Positions 27,400 to 36,511 of a stretch of DNA of 64,000 bases are shown in pieces. This DNA is from Paenibacillus dokdonensis. GTDB lineage: Bacteria > Bacillota > Bacilli > Paenibacillales > Paenibacillaceae. The DNA lies in contig NZ_STGQ01000002.1 in NCBI RefSeq assembly GCF_004916975.1, positions 1,316,079 to 1,380,078 of the forward strand. Direction: 5' to 3'. Within the stretch, counting starts at the first letter, position 1. The number at the start of each line of letters is the position of its first letter. The notes below the pieces were generated by a model, which was given only the letters and a program-made list of their open reading frames with translations, had not been told where the DNA came from and did not search any database. The translations under genes and the position numbers were made by a program.

Positions 27400-27614
27400 T
27401 GGTTGTTCTCCTATATCTGCTTTATTTTGGTGTGATAACGGATGAACGGAAAAATTCCCGATTCTGGTTTTATTGTACCTGAAAACCGGGAACTTAGGCA
27501 AAACTTCACATCGGCAAAGCTGGAACAGCGTGCCAAAAACCCCTGCCGCAGAGGAGCTCCGGACGGAGCCATCTTCGTAACAGAGGTTTATGATGCATCG
27601 CTGCAAGCTTGGGG

Positions 27615-27983
27615 TTACTTGTTCAAAGGGGAATCATCGTAACCGTCATCATGGTAATCCGTTTGATGCAGCTTGGGAAGAATGTTCAATTCATCGATCA
27701 TGCGTCTGGTCTCGTCGTCGCCGATATCATGCAGATATGCGTACACGCCGATTAATTTATCATCGAATTGCTCTGTGGCATCATCATGGTCGGCAGATTT
27801 AAAGGGGACAAAAGCTCTTTTAAAAGTATATTCATCATCTTTAATCAGCTCGTCCATCTGATCACGGAGCCTGGTCACCTGCTCGTCAGTCATCATCACT
27901 TCAAATTCGGTGGAATCGTTTGGCACGTCTTGAATCAGATTATGGGTTACAGAAATATAATAGCGCTTCTTATCGTTTTCCAT
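27615..27983 (-). CDS. Conserved hypothetical acidic protein
   Basis: The 122-residue, strongly acidic, soluble protein has no membrane segment. It has a mixed alpha/beta pattern, a KRAFVPFKSADHDDA stretch, and an acidic tail rich in Asp and His. A clear GGGAGGG site precedes the ATG, so the gene is real. I do not recognise the family. It is upstream of the alarmone synthetase gene on the same strand with a 215-base gap and may be independent of it. Confidence 0.7.
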   Translation of the reverse strand: MENDKKRYYISVTHNLIQDVPNDSTEFEVMMTDEQVTRLRDQMDELIKDDEYTFKRAFVPFKSADHDDATEQFDDKLIGVYAYLHDIGDDETRRMIDELNILPKLHQTDYHDDGYDDSPLNK

Positions 27984-28074
27984 AAGAATAGATTCCCTCC
28001 CTTACTTATGCCGATTTATCACTCATCCCGATTAGCAGAAACCTTAGAGAGTGATGTTGATGGCATAAATGGCT

Positions 28075-30228
28075 TTACTTTTTCTTACACGAAGCCGCCT
28101 TTTTTGAATCATCGGCAGGGCGTGTTGAGGGAGAGGTTATGTCTTTTGATTTCTTTATTCCGTAAGCCTCGAGCAGGAAACGGGAAGGAGCGGCGGGTTT
28201 GCCGTGATAGTAAGCGGGCGAGCTGATATACAGCCTTTTTTTAGCCCGGGTTACGGCGACATAAGCCAGTCTCCGTTCTTCTTCAAGCGCAGCTTCGCTG
28301 ACATTCTGTTCCGTCGTTCCGGGAGCAGCCGTCGCCTTCATCTCTTCCGGTGGCTTTTCCTTCAGAGCGGTGCTATGCGGAAGGATGCCTTCGCTGGCTC
28401 CAATCCAGTATACATAAGGGAACTCGAGTCCTTTGGCACGATGTATCGTCATAAGCTGGACGGCATTTCCGTCATTCTTGTCTCTGAGGGATTCCATTTG
28501 TGCATGACGCAGGGATAATTCATCCGCATAAGCAACAAACTGTTCTACCGAATCAAAACGTGCTGCAGCGCTCTCAAGTTCCTCCAGCGAATCAAGGACC
28601 ATCTCCTTGTACTGGGTATAGACGAGCGGATCGCCTGCCTGGATATATTTATCGTAGAACAGGCGGCGCATTTCCTGAATGGCATAAGCCGGCTTCATGG
28701 TCTGAAGCGACTTGATTAGCTTGATTCTGTCCTTCACGGCGGTCTGCTGGAACGGCTTCAGTCTGTCCCAACGAGTAAGATGGATCAACGGATATTTCTT
28801 CCGGATCTGTTTTTCCTGTACCGAGATATATGCGAGCCCCTCTTCTCTGGGTACATACAGCGGTCCGAGAGTGCCGGGGAGTGCTTCCATCCGGCGGGGA
28901 TTCAAGCTCAGCCGAAGATGATCCATCAGAGGCTTGATCAATGACTGGTCATAGAATACAGTGGTACCGCCGTATTGCACAAATGGAATTTCACGCAGGA
29001 GCAGCTGCTCCAGGACAGCGCGGCTGCTGCCCGCCGTGCGGTGCAGAATCGCGATATCCTTATATGCGGCATTTTGCGTTTGAACCTGCTCTGTAATGTG
29101 GGTGACCACCCAGGAGGCTTCTTCTTCGGGATGTGCAGGAAGCGTATAATACGGCATTTTCCCTGCAGGTCCGGCCGCCTTCAGCACCTTATCGCGCCGA
29201 AAGCGATTATGCCGTACAATGGCGCTTCCCAGGCCAAGGATCCGGCTATCGCTGCGATAGTTAATATCAAGGGTGACGATTTTACTCTCTGGATAGAGCT
29301 TGTCAAATTCCAGAATTGATTCCTGGCGGGCCCCGTTAAACGTATATATGGTCTGATCATCATCGCCGACGACCGAGAGATTCCGGTGGGCTGCGGCCAG
29401 ATATTGTACCAGTTCATACTGAACGGTATTGGTATCCTGAAACTCGTCAACCATGAGCCAGGTATAACGATTTTGAAGCCGTTTGAGGAACAAACGGTCA
29501 TCCATACGCCGCCGCAGCTGCAGCAGGATATCGTCAAAATCCCATAAATGCCGTTCCTGCTTCCAGGATTCGTAGGCTTCAATAATCCGTTTGACGGAAG
29601 CTTCCTCGGATGTCTTCTCAGGCAGCTCATCCACACTTCGCCCCTGCATTTTCCATGCCGATAATGCAGCCAGAAGCGTTTCGGGCTGGTAGGTTTGCGA
29701 TGGATCCAGCCTGCGCAGAACCATTTTCATGATCGTATGCTGTGCGTTGAACTCTCCCATGATCTGTTCTTTGCAGCCGCTTCTGCGGAGCAGCATGAGT
29801 GCAAATGAATGAAAGGTCCGGGCCTCCACGGAACGGGCTGCTGCAGGATTGACACCGGGCATCCGGGCGATCCGTTCCTTGATTTCATGGGCTGCCTTGC
29901 TTGTAAAGGTGACCAGCAAAATACTGGATGCCGGTACGCCGCGAACGGCGATCAGATATGCGGTGCGTGCCGCAAGAACGGTTGTTTTGCCGCAGCCGGC
30001 ACCCGCAAGAATCAGCATGGGACCATCGCCGTGGCGGACTGCCTTAATTTGCGGAGCATTGAGTAGTATGCCGTGACGCTCCAACTCCCGGAAGAAGAAA
30101 GCATCCGGCGCCTGTTCTATAACCAGGTCACGGCTGGTGAGGCCTGGGGCGTCGCTCGCCTTCGGAGGCTTGGCGGAAGCCGGCACATGGGCGGGTACGC
30201 TTGTGAGCGTCAGCTGTGTATTCACCAT
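28075..30228 (-). CDS. UvrD/PcrA-like superfamily I DNA helicase
   Basis: The 717-residue protein carries the UvrD helicase motifs in order: Q-motif region LNAPQIKAVRHGDGP, motif I AGAGCGKT (residues 75-82), motif Ia LVTFTSKAA, motif II DEFQDTN, motif III GDDDQTIYTFNGA, motif V TIHRAKGLEFPYV and motif VI RRLAYVAVTRA. The Cys in AGAGCGKT replaces the usual Ser. It is a 3'-5' helicase-like protein for DNA repair or recombination; a distinct lysine-rich tail ends the protein. It is shorter in the C-terminus than PcrA. AAGGAGGG lies eight bases before the ATG. No ligA or pcrB is next to it, so this is probably a paralogue of the housekeeping pcrA. Confidence 0.9.
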   Translation of the reverse strand: MVNTQLTLTSVPAHVPASAKPPKASDAPGLTSRDLVIEQAPDAFFFRELERHGILLNAPQIKAVRHGDGPMLILAGAGCGKTTVLAARTAYLIAVRGVPASSILLVTFTSKAAHEIKERIARMPGVNPAAARSVEARTFHSFALMLLRRSGCKEQIMGEFNAQHTIMKMVLRRLDPSQTYQPETLLAALSAWKMQGRSVDELPEKTSEEASVKRIIEAYESWKQERHLWDFDDILLQLRRRMDDRLFLKRLQNRYTWLMVDEFQDTNTVQYELVQYLAAAHRNLSVVGDDDQTIYTFNGARQESILEFDKLYPESKIVTLDINYRSDSRILGLGSAIVRHNRFRRDKVLKAAGPAGKMPYYTLPAHPEEEASWVVTHITEQVQTQNAAYKDIAILHRTAGSSRAVLEQLLLREIPFVQYGGTTVFYDQSLIKPLMDHLRLSLNPRRMEALPGTLGPLYVPREEGLAYISVQEKQIRKKYPLIHLTRWDRLKPFQQTAVKDRIKLIKSLQTMKPAYAIQEMRRLFYDKYIQAGDPLVYTQYKEMVLDSLEELESAAARFDSVEQFVAYADELSLRHAQMESLRDKNDGNAVQLMTIHRAKGLEFPYVYWIGASEGILPHSTALKEKPPEEMKATAAPGTTEQNVSEAALEEERRLAYVAVTRAKKRLYISSPAYYHGKPAAPSRFLLEAYGIKKSKDITSPSTRPADDSKKAASCKKK

Positions 30229-30533
30229 GGCTGCACCCTCCTTATATAAGTCTGAAAATGATGTAAGGGATTGCTTTTTTCACAAGTGCCCTATAAATTT
30301 GGTATGATATAAACACCCAAACGCATGCAGTCCATTATACCCCGAGAAGGCAGCAAACGAGAAGGCTGAAGCGGAAGTCATGGGTAGATTTCACAGTGAA
30401 GGCGTGACATGGTATCTTTGTAACATGAGGATTTGATTTACTAAAACCATATTAAAAACAAACAATACGAATCAGTTTAGGTAGAAATTGATTCTTACAT
30501 GGGATGATTTTGGGAAATTGGAGGAGAAAATCA
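30229..30533 (+). promoter_or_regulatory. Promoter and long leader of the zinc-ribbon gene
   Basis: TTCACA (30279-30284) and an extended -10 TGGTATGAT (TATGAT at 30303-30308) are spaced by 18 bases, giving a plausible promoter. The implied transcript would have a leader of about 220 bases before the ATG at 30534. The leader has small inverted repeats (TTCAC/GTGAA near 30390, GAATCA/TGATTC near 30470-30495) but no terminator-antiterminator pair. Function is unknown. Confidence 0.45.
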
Positions 30534-31343
30534 ATGAATATTTTACAACGAATCAAGGACGGGGCGAACCGCGCAACGGAAAAGGCACAGGGTGCCGTTG
30601 AAGTCGGCAAGCTGAATGGGCAGATCGCTGAGGTTGAGAAGGAAATGGAGCTTCATTATGTGGAAATGGGCAGGGCGTTTTATGAAGGGTACAGAGCTGA
30701 GGATCTGACTCTTGCCGAACGAGAGATGATCAAGCATTCCAAAGCCTGCGACAGTCTCCAAAAAGAGATCGACGAGATCCGCGGCCGGATTGCCGAGTTG
30801 AAAAATGAGAAACTGTGCAGTTGTGGACGCACGGTCGAGCTGGACGCCAATTTCTGTCCTGCCTGCGGCAGAAATTTGAACGAAGAGCAGACAACGAAGA
30901 AACGCAGCGAATCTCGTGCAGCTTCTTCGGCGGCTGCATTTCAAACCGATGATTATGCGGAGACTAAAATTTATAAAGAACCTGCCCCTCAGGAAGAGGA
31001 TTACGAAGATTATCAAGAGGATCGTTCGTATGACAGAGAAGAAGCGGGCGCTTCCGCGGAACGGAGTTATGAATACTCAGCAGACCCGAATTGGGAAGAG
31101 CCGGAGGAAGAGGAAGCATACTCCGATGAACGCGAACGCCGGCAGTCCGAGGAGCTGGAGCGTGAACGTGAACGCCAGCTGGAGCTGGACCGTCGTATTC
31201 GCTACTGGAAGGAGAACAACGATGGCTCTCCTGAGAAAGCTCCAGTGGAATCGCAGCGTGATTTGGTGAAATGTCAGATATGCCGGGCAGATCTGCCTAA
31301 AGGCTCGAAGTGGTGCCCGCGCTGCGGAGCGGAACAAATCTAA
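30534..31343 (+). CDS. Coiled-coil protein with two zinc ribbons
   Basis: This 269-residue protein has an N-terminal amphipathic, coiled-coil-like part (residues 1-90), a zinc ribbon CSCGRTVELDANFCPACGR at about 94-112, a very acidic, Tyr/Glu/Arg-rich middle of about 120 residues, and a second zinc ribbon CQICRADLPKGSKWCPRCG at about 246-264. GGAGGAG precedes the ATG. The overall plan (helical head, ribbon, low-complexity linker, ribbon) fits a family of uncharacterised zinc-ribbon proteins. No enzymatic motif is visible. The next gene is a TrmB-like regulator on the same strand 125 bases away. Confidence 0.75.
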   Translation: MNILQRIKDGANRATEKAQGAVEVGKLNGQIAEVEKEMELHYVEMGRAFYEGYRAEDLTLAEREMIKHSKACDSLQKEIDEIRGRIAELKNEKLCSCGRTVELDANFCPACGRNLNEEQTTKKRSESRAASSAAAFQTDDYAETKIYKEPAPQEEDYEDYQEDRSYDREEAGASAERSYEYSADPNWEEPEEEEAYSDERERRQSEELERERERQLELDRRIRYWKENNDGSPEKAPVESQRDLVKCQICRADLPKGSKWCPRCGAEQI

Positions 31344-31468
31344 AGAATGATATAAATCATAAAGCAAATGAAGTAACCATGTATTCTGCACTTATGCATA
31401 CGAGGATTGATTGTATACAATCCGGATACAAAAGGAAGACAAGGGTTTCGGCAGCTTGGGAGGACAAA

Positions 31469-32311
31469 ATGATGGAACAATTGCTACAGCATCTGCGGAA
31501 CTTAAGTTTCACCGAGATGGAAGCGAAGATAATGGTGGAACTGGCCGGTAAGGGCCCATCCTCCGGCTATGAAGTGGCAAAAGGGCTCGGCGTTTCACGG
31601 TCAAACGTGTACGCTGCCCTGCAGCGCTTATCACAGCATGGATTTTTACGGCGCAGCGCCGGGGAGCCCGTACGTTACAGCATGCTGAAGCCTGAGGAAT
31701 TAACACAGATGATATCGGGACAGGTGAAAGAGTCGCTGTCTTTTATTGAAATGAGAATGCCGCGGGTGGAACCGGATCAGCAGCCTTTCTACAGCGTTGA
31801 GGGTGACCGCAACGTCATGGAGACACTGACACGTGAGCTGGAGCGGGCTGAACATGAAATTGTAGTTGATGTATGGCGCGAAGAAGCCTCACTCGTAAGA
31901 CATGGTCTGGAGGAAGCCGAGCAGCGCGGGGTTAAGCTGCTTTGGTCATGCCTGGGTGCCGATGAGGCGGTTAGTAGACTGCTGCCTTGGCCTTCACTCG
32001 GACAGGAGGAGAGAGGGGCAAGACCGGGACGGAGATTTTCCTTTGTTATTGACCGCCGCTGGTGCATGCTTGGTATGCGCGGGGAGGACTGTACAACGCA
32101 GGGGCTTGTCACCGAGCATCCGGTGATGGTGGAGCTCTTGCTTCATCATTTTACTCAGGAAATGGTGCTGTTCGAGCTTGAACAGGATATCGGAGAAGAG
32201 CTCACTGAGCGATACGGTCCGCGCTATGAAAGGATTTACCGGAAATACGTTGGACCCGACAGCGCTCAGGCGGAGGAACAGAAGGAGCTTACACAACAAA
32301 AGGACGCCTAG
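31469..32311 (+). CDS. TrmB-family transcriptional regulator
   Basis: The 280-residue protein has an N-terminal winged helix-turn-helix (residues 5-75, with SGYEVAKGLGVSRSNVYAALQRL) and a C-terminal domain resembling the phospholipase D-like effector domain of TrmB proteins, beginning around FYSVEGDRNVMETL. TrmB regulators sense sugars in archaea and occur in several Firmicutes. Two adjacent ATG codons (31469 and 31472) follow GGAGG at 5 and 8 bases; the frame continues upstream with no ribosome site. Its C-terminus overlaps a terminator hairpin. The ligand is unknown. Confidence 0.85.
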   Translation: MMEQLLQHLRNLSFTEMEAKIMVELAGKGPSSGYEVAKGLGVSRSNVYAALQRLSQHGFLRRSAGEPVRYSMLKPEELTQMISGQVKESLSFIEMRMPRVEPDQQPFYSVEGDRNVMETLTRELERAEHEIVVDVWREEASLVRHGLEEAEQRGVKLLWSCLGADEAVSRLLPWPSLGQEERGARPGRRFSFVIDRRWCMLGMRGEDCTTQGLVTEHPVMVELLLHHFTQEMVLFELEQDIGEELTERYGPRYERIYRKYVGPDSAQAEEQKELTQQKDA

Positions 32312-32323
32312 GCGCCCTTTTGC
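32297..32323 (+). terminator. Terminator overlapping the trmB-like stop
   Basis: AAAAGG-A-CGCC pairs with GGCG-C-CCTTTT across the stop codon. Confidence 0.7.
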
Positions 32324-32352
32324 TATAAATATACTTGATTTGCCCGATATCT

Positions 32353-32988
32353 CTAAAGTTTCTTCAGTTTTTTGAACACATTGAGATAATCATCACATTT
32401 ATGAGGAACGAATTGTTGTAAACTTAAAGTGGTATCAAAAATTTGCAGCTCATCATTACTTTCCTGGCCGGAATGGATGCCCGAAGCAGAAATGGTGGTT
32501 TGGGTGCCCTCGAATAACGCGATCACATCGTCCAGACCTGCTTCATACAGTCCGGCAACTTCCTCCTGCTGAAGTCGGTAATCCGTGAGCGGGAGATTCA
32601 GAAGGTAACCGAAGACGAAGCATTTTTCACGGTCGATAAAGGCTTTGCCGCCCGCTGTGCCGGTTGCGTAATAGTCAATCGTGCCGAAGGATGTCAGCTG
32701 ATCCATACGGACGGGGATCCCAAGCTCTTCTTCCACCTCGCGGACCGCATCCTCGACGGTTTCTCCGGCGGAGAGATGGCCAGCAGCCGTAATATCATAG
32801 AGACCGGGGAAGGTGTCCTTGCTGTCCTGACGTTTTTGAAACAGAATTCTACGTCCTTCCGGCGTGTCCCTTGCGATCCAGCAATGGAAAGAATGATGGA
32901 GATAGCCTTTGGCATGCACCTCATCCCGTGGGACGGTACCCATTTTTTGATCATGTTCATCATATATATCAAATAATTCCTGGCTCAT
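32353..32988 (-). CDS. Nudix hydrolase
   Basis: The 211-residue protein contains the Nudix box GHLSAGETVEDAVREVEEEL in the full GX5EX7REUXEEXGU pattern, which binds the metal and hydrolyses a nucleoside diphosphate bond. The N-terminus (SQELFDIYDEHDQKMGTVPR) and length match the YfcD/IPP isomerase-like Nudix group in Bacillus and relatives. The ATG at 32988 follows GGAGG with somewhat long spacing; a GTG upstream sits on the ribosome site and is less likely. The true substrate is unknown. Confidence 0.88.
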   Translation of the reverse strand: MSQELFDIYDEHDQKMGTVPRDEVHAKGYLHHSFHCWIARDTPEGRRILFQKRQDSKDTFPGLYDITAAGHLSAGETVEDAVREVEEELGIPVRMDQLTSFGTIDYYATGTAGGKAFIDREKCFVFGYLLNLPLTDYRLQQEEVAGLYEAGLDDVIALFEGTQTTISASGIHSGQESNDELQIFDTTLSLQQFVPHKCDDYLNVFKKLKKL

Positions 32989-33121
32989 AGCTGCCCAAAA
33001 CACCTCCGGTTAAGTCAAATTATGACTATTATCCCCCAGGCCCGGTTCTGTGGCAAGCTCATGCAGGTCAAGGTTTGCAAGACTATACACCAACATTCAT
33101 AGGGAAAGAGAGAGGATCAAT

Positions 33122-33427
33122 ATGGAATGCATCGTTCGGTTTGAAGTGAAATACAGGCAAGAGATCAAGCGGTTGCGTGGATTGCTTTTTATTGAAAAGG
33201 GGAAAAAACCAGATACCCAGCAGCTCATTGAGATGTTTAAGGATATGAATTATCATGTGGCGCTGACCGATCCGGATAAACTATTGTTTACACCTGCGGC
33301 AGCGGGAGCCGAGTTCGAATATATCCGTGTAACGGAACTGGACACCGGGGAAGCCAAATACACGGAAGACCGTGATTTGAAGAAGGTCATTGGCAGTCTG
33401 ATGCCGCAAAGACCGCCAGGCCTGTAG
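33122..33427 (+). CDS. Conserved hypothetical small protein
   Basis: This 101-residue cytoplasmic protein is predicted to be alpha/beta without membrane segments or cysteine motifs. GAGAGGA precedes the ATG at 33122, which supports expression; the frame is open for 24 codons upstream without a better start. I do not recognise the family. A GC-rich hairpin (CCGCGGG/CCCGCGG at 33429-33446) just after the stop may end the transcript, although it lacks a T run. Confidence 0.6.
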   Translation: MECIVRFEVKYRQEIKRLRGLLFIEKGKKPDTQQLIEMFKDMNYHVALTDPDKLLFTPAAAGAEFEYIRVTELDTGEAKYTEDRDLKKVIGSLMPQRPPGL

Positions 33428-33428
33428 C

Positions 33429-33446
33429 CGCGGGTTGCCCCGCGGA
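33429..33446. repeat. GC-rich hairpin after the hypothetical gene
   Basis: CCGCGGG-TTGC-CCCGCGG is a perfect 7-bp stem lying immediately after the stop at 33427 and before the converging mscL end. Confidence 0.5.
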
Positions 33447-33470
33447 TCTTTCCTGACATGCGTGGGAAAC

Positions 33471-33941
33471 TCAGCCATGCTCCGGTTCTGTTTCGAGAAC
33501 GGATGTGCAGTGTGCACAGCGTGTGGCTGCCGCGGGAATTTCAGACATACAGTATGGGCATTCCTTGGTCGTTTTTTCAGGTTCTGGTTTCTCGTGCTCC
33601 TTGTTTTTCATCCAATTAATGCCCTTAACCAATAGAAAAATACAAAATGCCACAATCAGAAAATCGAGAACAACGTTGATAAACTGCCCGATTGCAATCA
33701 CTGGTGCTCCAATTTTCTCGGCCTCAGCCAGCGTATGAACAGTTATATCTGGCTTAAGCGGAATGATCAGATCCTTAAAATTGACGCCTCCCAGCAGCAG
33801 CCCAATCGGCGGCATAATAATATCGTTTACGATGGACGTAACGATTTTGCCGAAAGCTCCCCCGATAATGACACCGACCGCCAGGTCAATGACGTTGCCG
33901 CGAACGGCAAACTCCTTGAATTCATGAATAAAGCCTCTCAA
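33471..33941 (-). CDS. mscL: Large-conductance mechanosensitive channel with C-terminal zinc ribbon
   Basis: The protein has the MscL core: FKEFAVRGNVIDLAVGVIIG with the first pore helix, a periplasmic loop, the second helix and the cytoplasmic helix. MscL forms a pentamer that opens under membrane tension during osmotic downshock. I set the start at a TTG (33939-33941), eight bases after AGGAGG; this gives 156 residues and removes 19 codons that have no MscL counterpart. Residues 128-145 form a zinc ribbon CPYC-x10-CAHC that is absent from the classical Escherichia coli protein and occurs in only some lineages. Confidence 0.92.
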   Translation of the reverse strand: MRGFIHEFKEFAVRGNVIDLAVGVIIGGAFGKIVTSIVNDIIMPPIGLLLGGVNFKDLIIPLKPDITVHTLAEAEKIGAPVIAIGQFINVVLDFLIVAFCIFLLVKGINWMKNKEHEKPEPEKTTKECPYCMSEIPAAATRCAHCTSVLETEPEHG

Positions 33942-34205
33942 TAGATTTCCCTCCTGGAACCTTTCTATGATTCTATGAATAGTATGGGACAATTTCATTA
34001 AAGTGAATCAATCGAGAATCCATTTCATCATACCATGAGCTGCTTATGAATGGGTTCAAGTATAAACGAGATTGGAGCTGAAATCAGTATTTTCCTTTGA
34101 ATCAGAAGCTTTTTGGCTGTCTCCATCAAATACCTCTTTCTTTTTATCCCGGTTATGCTGTATACTTCATGCATTGTCTTTACGCTTGAAAAAAATTCAT
34201 AAAGC

Positions 34206-34275
34206 TTCTCGTATATGTGCAGGAATTGGCCTGCATGTCTCTACCCGATCACCGGAAATGGTCGGACTACGGGAA
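34206..34275 (+). ncRNA. Guanine-type purine riboswitch aptamer
   Basis: P1 is TTCTCGTA with TACGGGAA (8 bp, one T·G). P2 is built from TGCAGG/CCTGCA. P3 is CCGATCA/TGGTCGG with a 7-base loop. The J2/3 stretch (TCTCTAC) and the J3/1 stretch GACTACG match the xpt-pbuX aptamer. The base corresponding to C74 is C (GACTACG), which specifies guanine, hypoxanthine or xanthine rather than adenine. Confidence 0.92.
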
Positions 34276-34323
34276 TAACGAACGGTCGGGCTTCTGTCCC
34301 GACGTCTTTGAGTTGTTTCCGTG

Positions 34324-34385
34324 AGCCCGCTCTCTATCCGAAGCACTGCCTGCAGGGCAAGTGCCGGGAAGAGACGGGCTTTTTT
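34324..34385 (+). terminator. Riboswitch-controlled terminator before xpt
   Basis: AGCCCG-C-TCTCT pairs with AGAGA-CGGGCT around a GC-rich loop and is followed by TTTTTT. It lies between the aptamer and xpt, so ligand binding should favour this terminator and switch the operon off when purines are plentiful. Confidence 0.85.
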
Positions 34386-34433
34386 CGTGTTTTCGGAAGA
34401 TACGAAGCAAGGAGATTCTAAGGGGGAAAAGTA

Positions 34434-35006
34434 ATGCAGCTGTTAAAACAAAAAGTATTAAATGAAGGAATTGTACTCAGCAATCAGGTACTCAAGGTCG
34501 ATTCATTCCTGAACCATCAGATGGATCCTGTACTGATGAAGGAAGTGGGGAAGGAATTCAAGCGTCTTTTTGCAGATCAGTCCATTGACCGCGTACTTAC
34601 GATAGAATCCTCAGGCATTGCTCCGGGAATCATGACTGCCTTAGAGCTCGAGGTACCGCTGATTTTCGCCCGCAAGCAGAAATCATTGACGCTGCGAGAA
34701 GATATTTTTGTAGAGAAGGTATACTCATTTACCAAAAAGGAATCGAACGAAATTACGGTTTCCCGCAAGTTTATTCAACCAGGGGAACGTGTTCTTATCA
34801 TTGATGATTTTCTGGCGAACGGTGAGGCCGCCTTCGGACTTGCCCGTATCGTAGAGCAAGCCGGGGCGGAAGTGGCCGGAATCGGCATCGTCATTGAAAA
34901 AGCGTTCCAGCCTGGAGGCCGTCTGCTGAAGGAAGCAGGATACCGCGTAGAGTCGCTGGTCCGCATCGCCGCCCTCGACAACGAAACCGTCACTTTTGCA
35001 GAGTAA
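34434..35006 (+). CDS. xpt: Xanthine phosphoribosyltransferase
   Basis: The 190-residue protein has the Xpt fold: N-terminal LLKQKVLNEG, the KVDSFLNHQMDP segment, and the PRPP-binding loop VLIIDDFLANGEA. It converts xanthine and PRPP to XMP in purine salvage. The length and the GGGGAAAAG site before the ATG agree with the family. It is directly behind the guanine riboswitch and forms an operon with the xanthine permease gene pbuX. Confidence 0.95.
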   Translation: MQLLKQKVLNEGIVLSNQVLKVDSFLNHQMDPVLMKEVGKEFKRLFADQSIDRVLTIESSGIAPGIMTALELEVPLIFARKQKSLTLREDIFVEKVYSFTKKESNEITVSRKFIQPGERVLIIDDFLANGEAAFGLARIVEQAGAEVAGIGIVIEKAFQPGGRLLKEAGYRVESLVRIAALDNETVTFAE

Positions 35007-35075
35007 ATCATCATTCGGGTCAGCGGCATTTATGCAGATAATATGAAAACCAACTTTCTGGGAGGAATATTCCGT

Positions 35076-36443
35076 ATGGAACGGACCAATCAAGGGCAGC
35101 GCAAAGCTTTTATGAAAAACAGAAATCCTTTCAAAACCTTCTCGCTTGGCATTCAGCATGTCCTGGCCATGTACGCGGGCGCGGTCATCGTACCGCTGAT
35201 CGTAGGCAATGCACTCGATTTTACTACAGAGCAGCTGACCTATCTCATCGCAATTGACTTGATGGCCTGCGGCCTGGCAACCCTGCTTCAGGTGTGGGGC
35301 AACCGCTTTTTCGGCATCGGGCTGCCGGTGATGCTCGGATGTGCGTTCCAGGCTGTATCGCCGATGATTGCGATCGGTATGAAAGACGGCGTATCCGCTA
35401 TTTATGGCGCCATTATCGCGTCGGGCGTATTCGTTATTTTGTTCTCGGGACTGTTCGGTAAATTAATTGCCTTATTCCCGCCCGTCGTTACCGGATCGGT
35501 TGTGACGGTCATCGGGGTAACGCTGATTCCAGTCGCGCTCAATGACCTTGGCGGCGGAGACAAAGCGAAGGCGATAGGTGAATTCGGAAGCCTGCTGAAT
35601 CTCGGACTTGGCTTTGGGGTGCTGGTATTCATTATCCTGATGAACCGTTTTGCAAAAGGATTTATTCGCTCCATCTCCGTTCTGATCGGGCTGATTATCG
35701 GAACGTTGGTTGCGGCTGCAGCCGGACATGTGGACATGACGCCCCTGAAGGAGGCCAGCTGGTTCCATGCGGTCAGACCTTTTTATTTCGGAGCGCCTAC
35801 ATTCCATGTATCATCCATTCTGACCATGATTCTCGTGGCGATTGTCAGCATTGCGGAATCAACGGGGGTATTCATGGCGCTTGGAAAAATCGTCGACAAG
35901 GATGTTTCCTCCAAGGACCTTGCTAAGGGATACCGTGCCGAAGGCCTGGCGATCGTGCTCGGCGGGTTGTTTAACTCCTTCCCGTATACCACCTATTCGC
36001 AAAATGTGGGTCTGGTTCAAATGAGCCGCGTGAAAACGAGAGATGTTATTTTCGTGGCAGGGGGGATCCTGATCGTGATCGGCTTTGTCCCGAAAATCGC
36101 TGCCCTGACCCAGCTTGTTCCGACCTCGGTACTCGGGGGCGCGATGGTTGCCCTGTTCGGTATGGTTGTATCGTCCGGCATCCGGATGCTTGGAGGACAG
36201 GTGGATCTTAACAAATTTGAGAATCTGTTTATTATTGCCTGCTCCGTAGGGATGGGGCTTGGCGTCAGCGTGAGTCCGGATCTGTTCAAGGCACTTCCGG
36301 ATTGGGCCCGTATTCTTGTGGACAACGGCATCGTAGCCGGCAGCGTCACAGCCATAGTGCTTAACCTGCTGTTCAACGGACTTAAGGGAGGAAGGCTCCC
36401 GAATACGGAAGATGCTTCAATAAAAGAAGGACAAGCCGCTTAA
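35076..36443 (+). CDS. pbuX: Xanthine permease (NCS2 family)
   Basis: The protein of about 455 residues has 12-14 membrane segments and the NCS2 signature ESTGVFMALGKIVDKDV-like stretch in the later half, with a Gln/His-rich first repeat (SLGIQHVLAMYAGAVIVP). It imports xanthine with protons and feeds Xpt. GGGAGG lies about ten bases before the ATG at 35076; an ATG 11 codons upstream (35043) and one 12 codons downstream are alternatives. It is cotranscribed with xpt under the guanine riboswitch, 69 bases apart. Confidence 0.93.
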   Translation: MERTNQGQRKAFMKNRNPFKTFSLGIQHVLAMYAGAVIVPLIVGNALDFTTEQLTYLIAIDLMACGLATLLQVWGNRFFGIGLPVMLGCAFQAVSPMIAIGMKDGVSAIYGAIIASGVFVILFSGLFGKLIALFPPVVTGSVVTVIGVTLIPVALNDLGGGDKAKAIGEFGSLLNLGLGFGVLVFIILMNRFAKGFIRSISVLIGLIIGTLVAAAAGHVDMTPLKEASWFHAVRPFYFGAPTFHVSSILTMILVAIVSIAESTGVFMALGKIVDKDVSSKDLAKGYRAEGLAIVLGGLFNSFPYTTYSQNVGLVQMSRVKTRDVIFVAGGILIVIGFVPKIAALTQLVPTSVLGGAMVALFGMVVSSGIRMLGGQVDLNKFENLFIIACSVGMGLGVSVSPDLFKALPDWARILVDNGIVAGSVTAIVLNLLFNGLKGGRLPNTEDASIKEGQAA

Positions 36444-36465
36444 GCGTGCTTGCCCTTCTTTTTTA
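36423..36465 (+). terminator. Terminator of the xpt-pbuX operon
   Basis: AAGAAGG-A-CAAGC pairs with GCTTG-C-CCTTCTT across the pbuX stop, followed by T. Confidence 0.85.
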
Positions 36466-36511
36466 GTTTATAGTATCGAAATTACGAATATAAAAGTCCG
36501 GGTTATATAGA

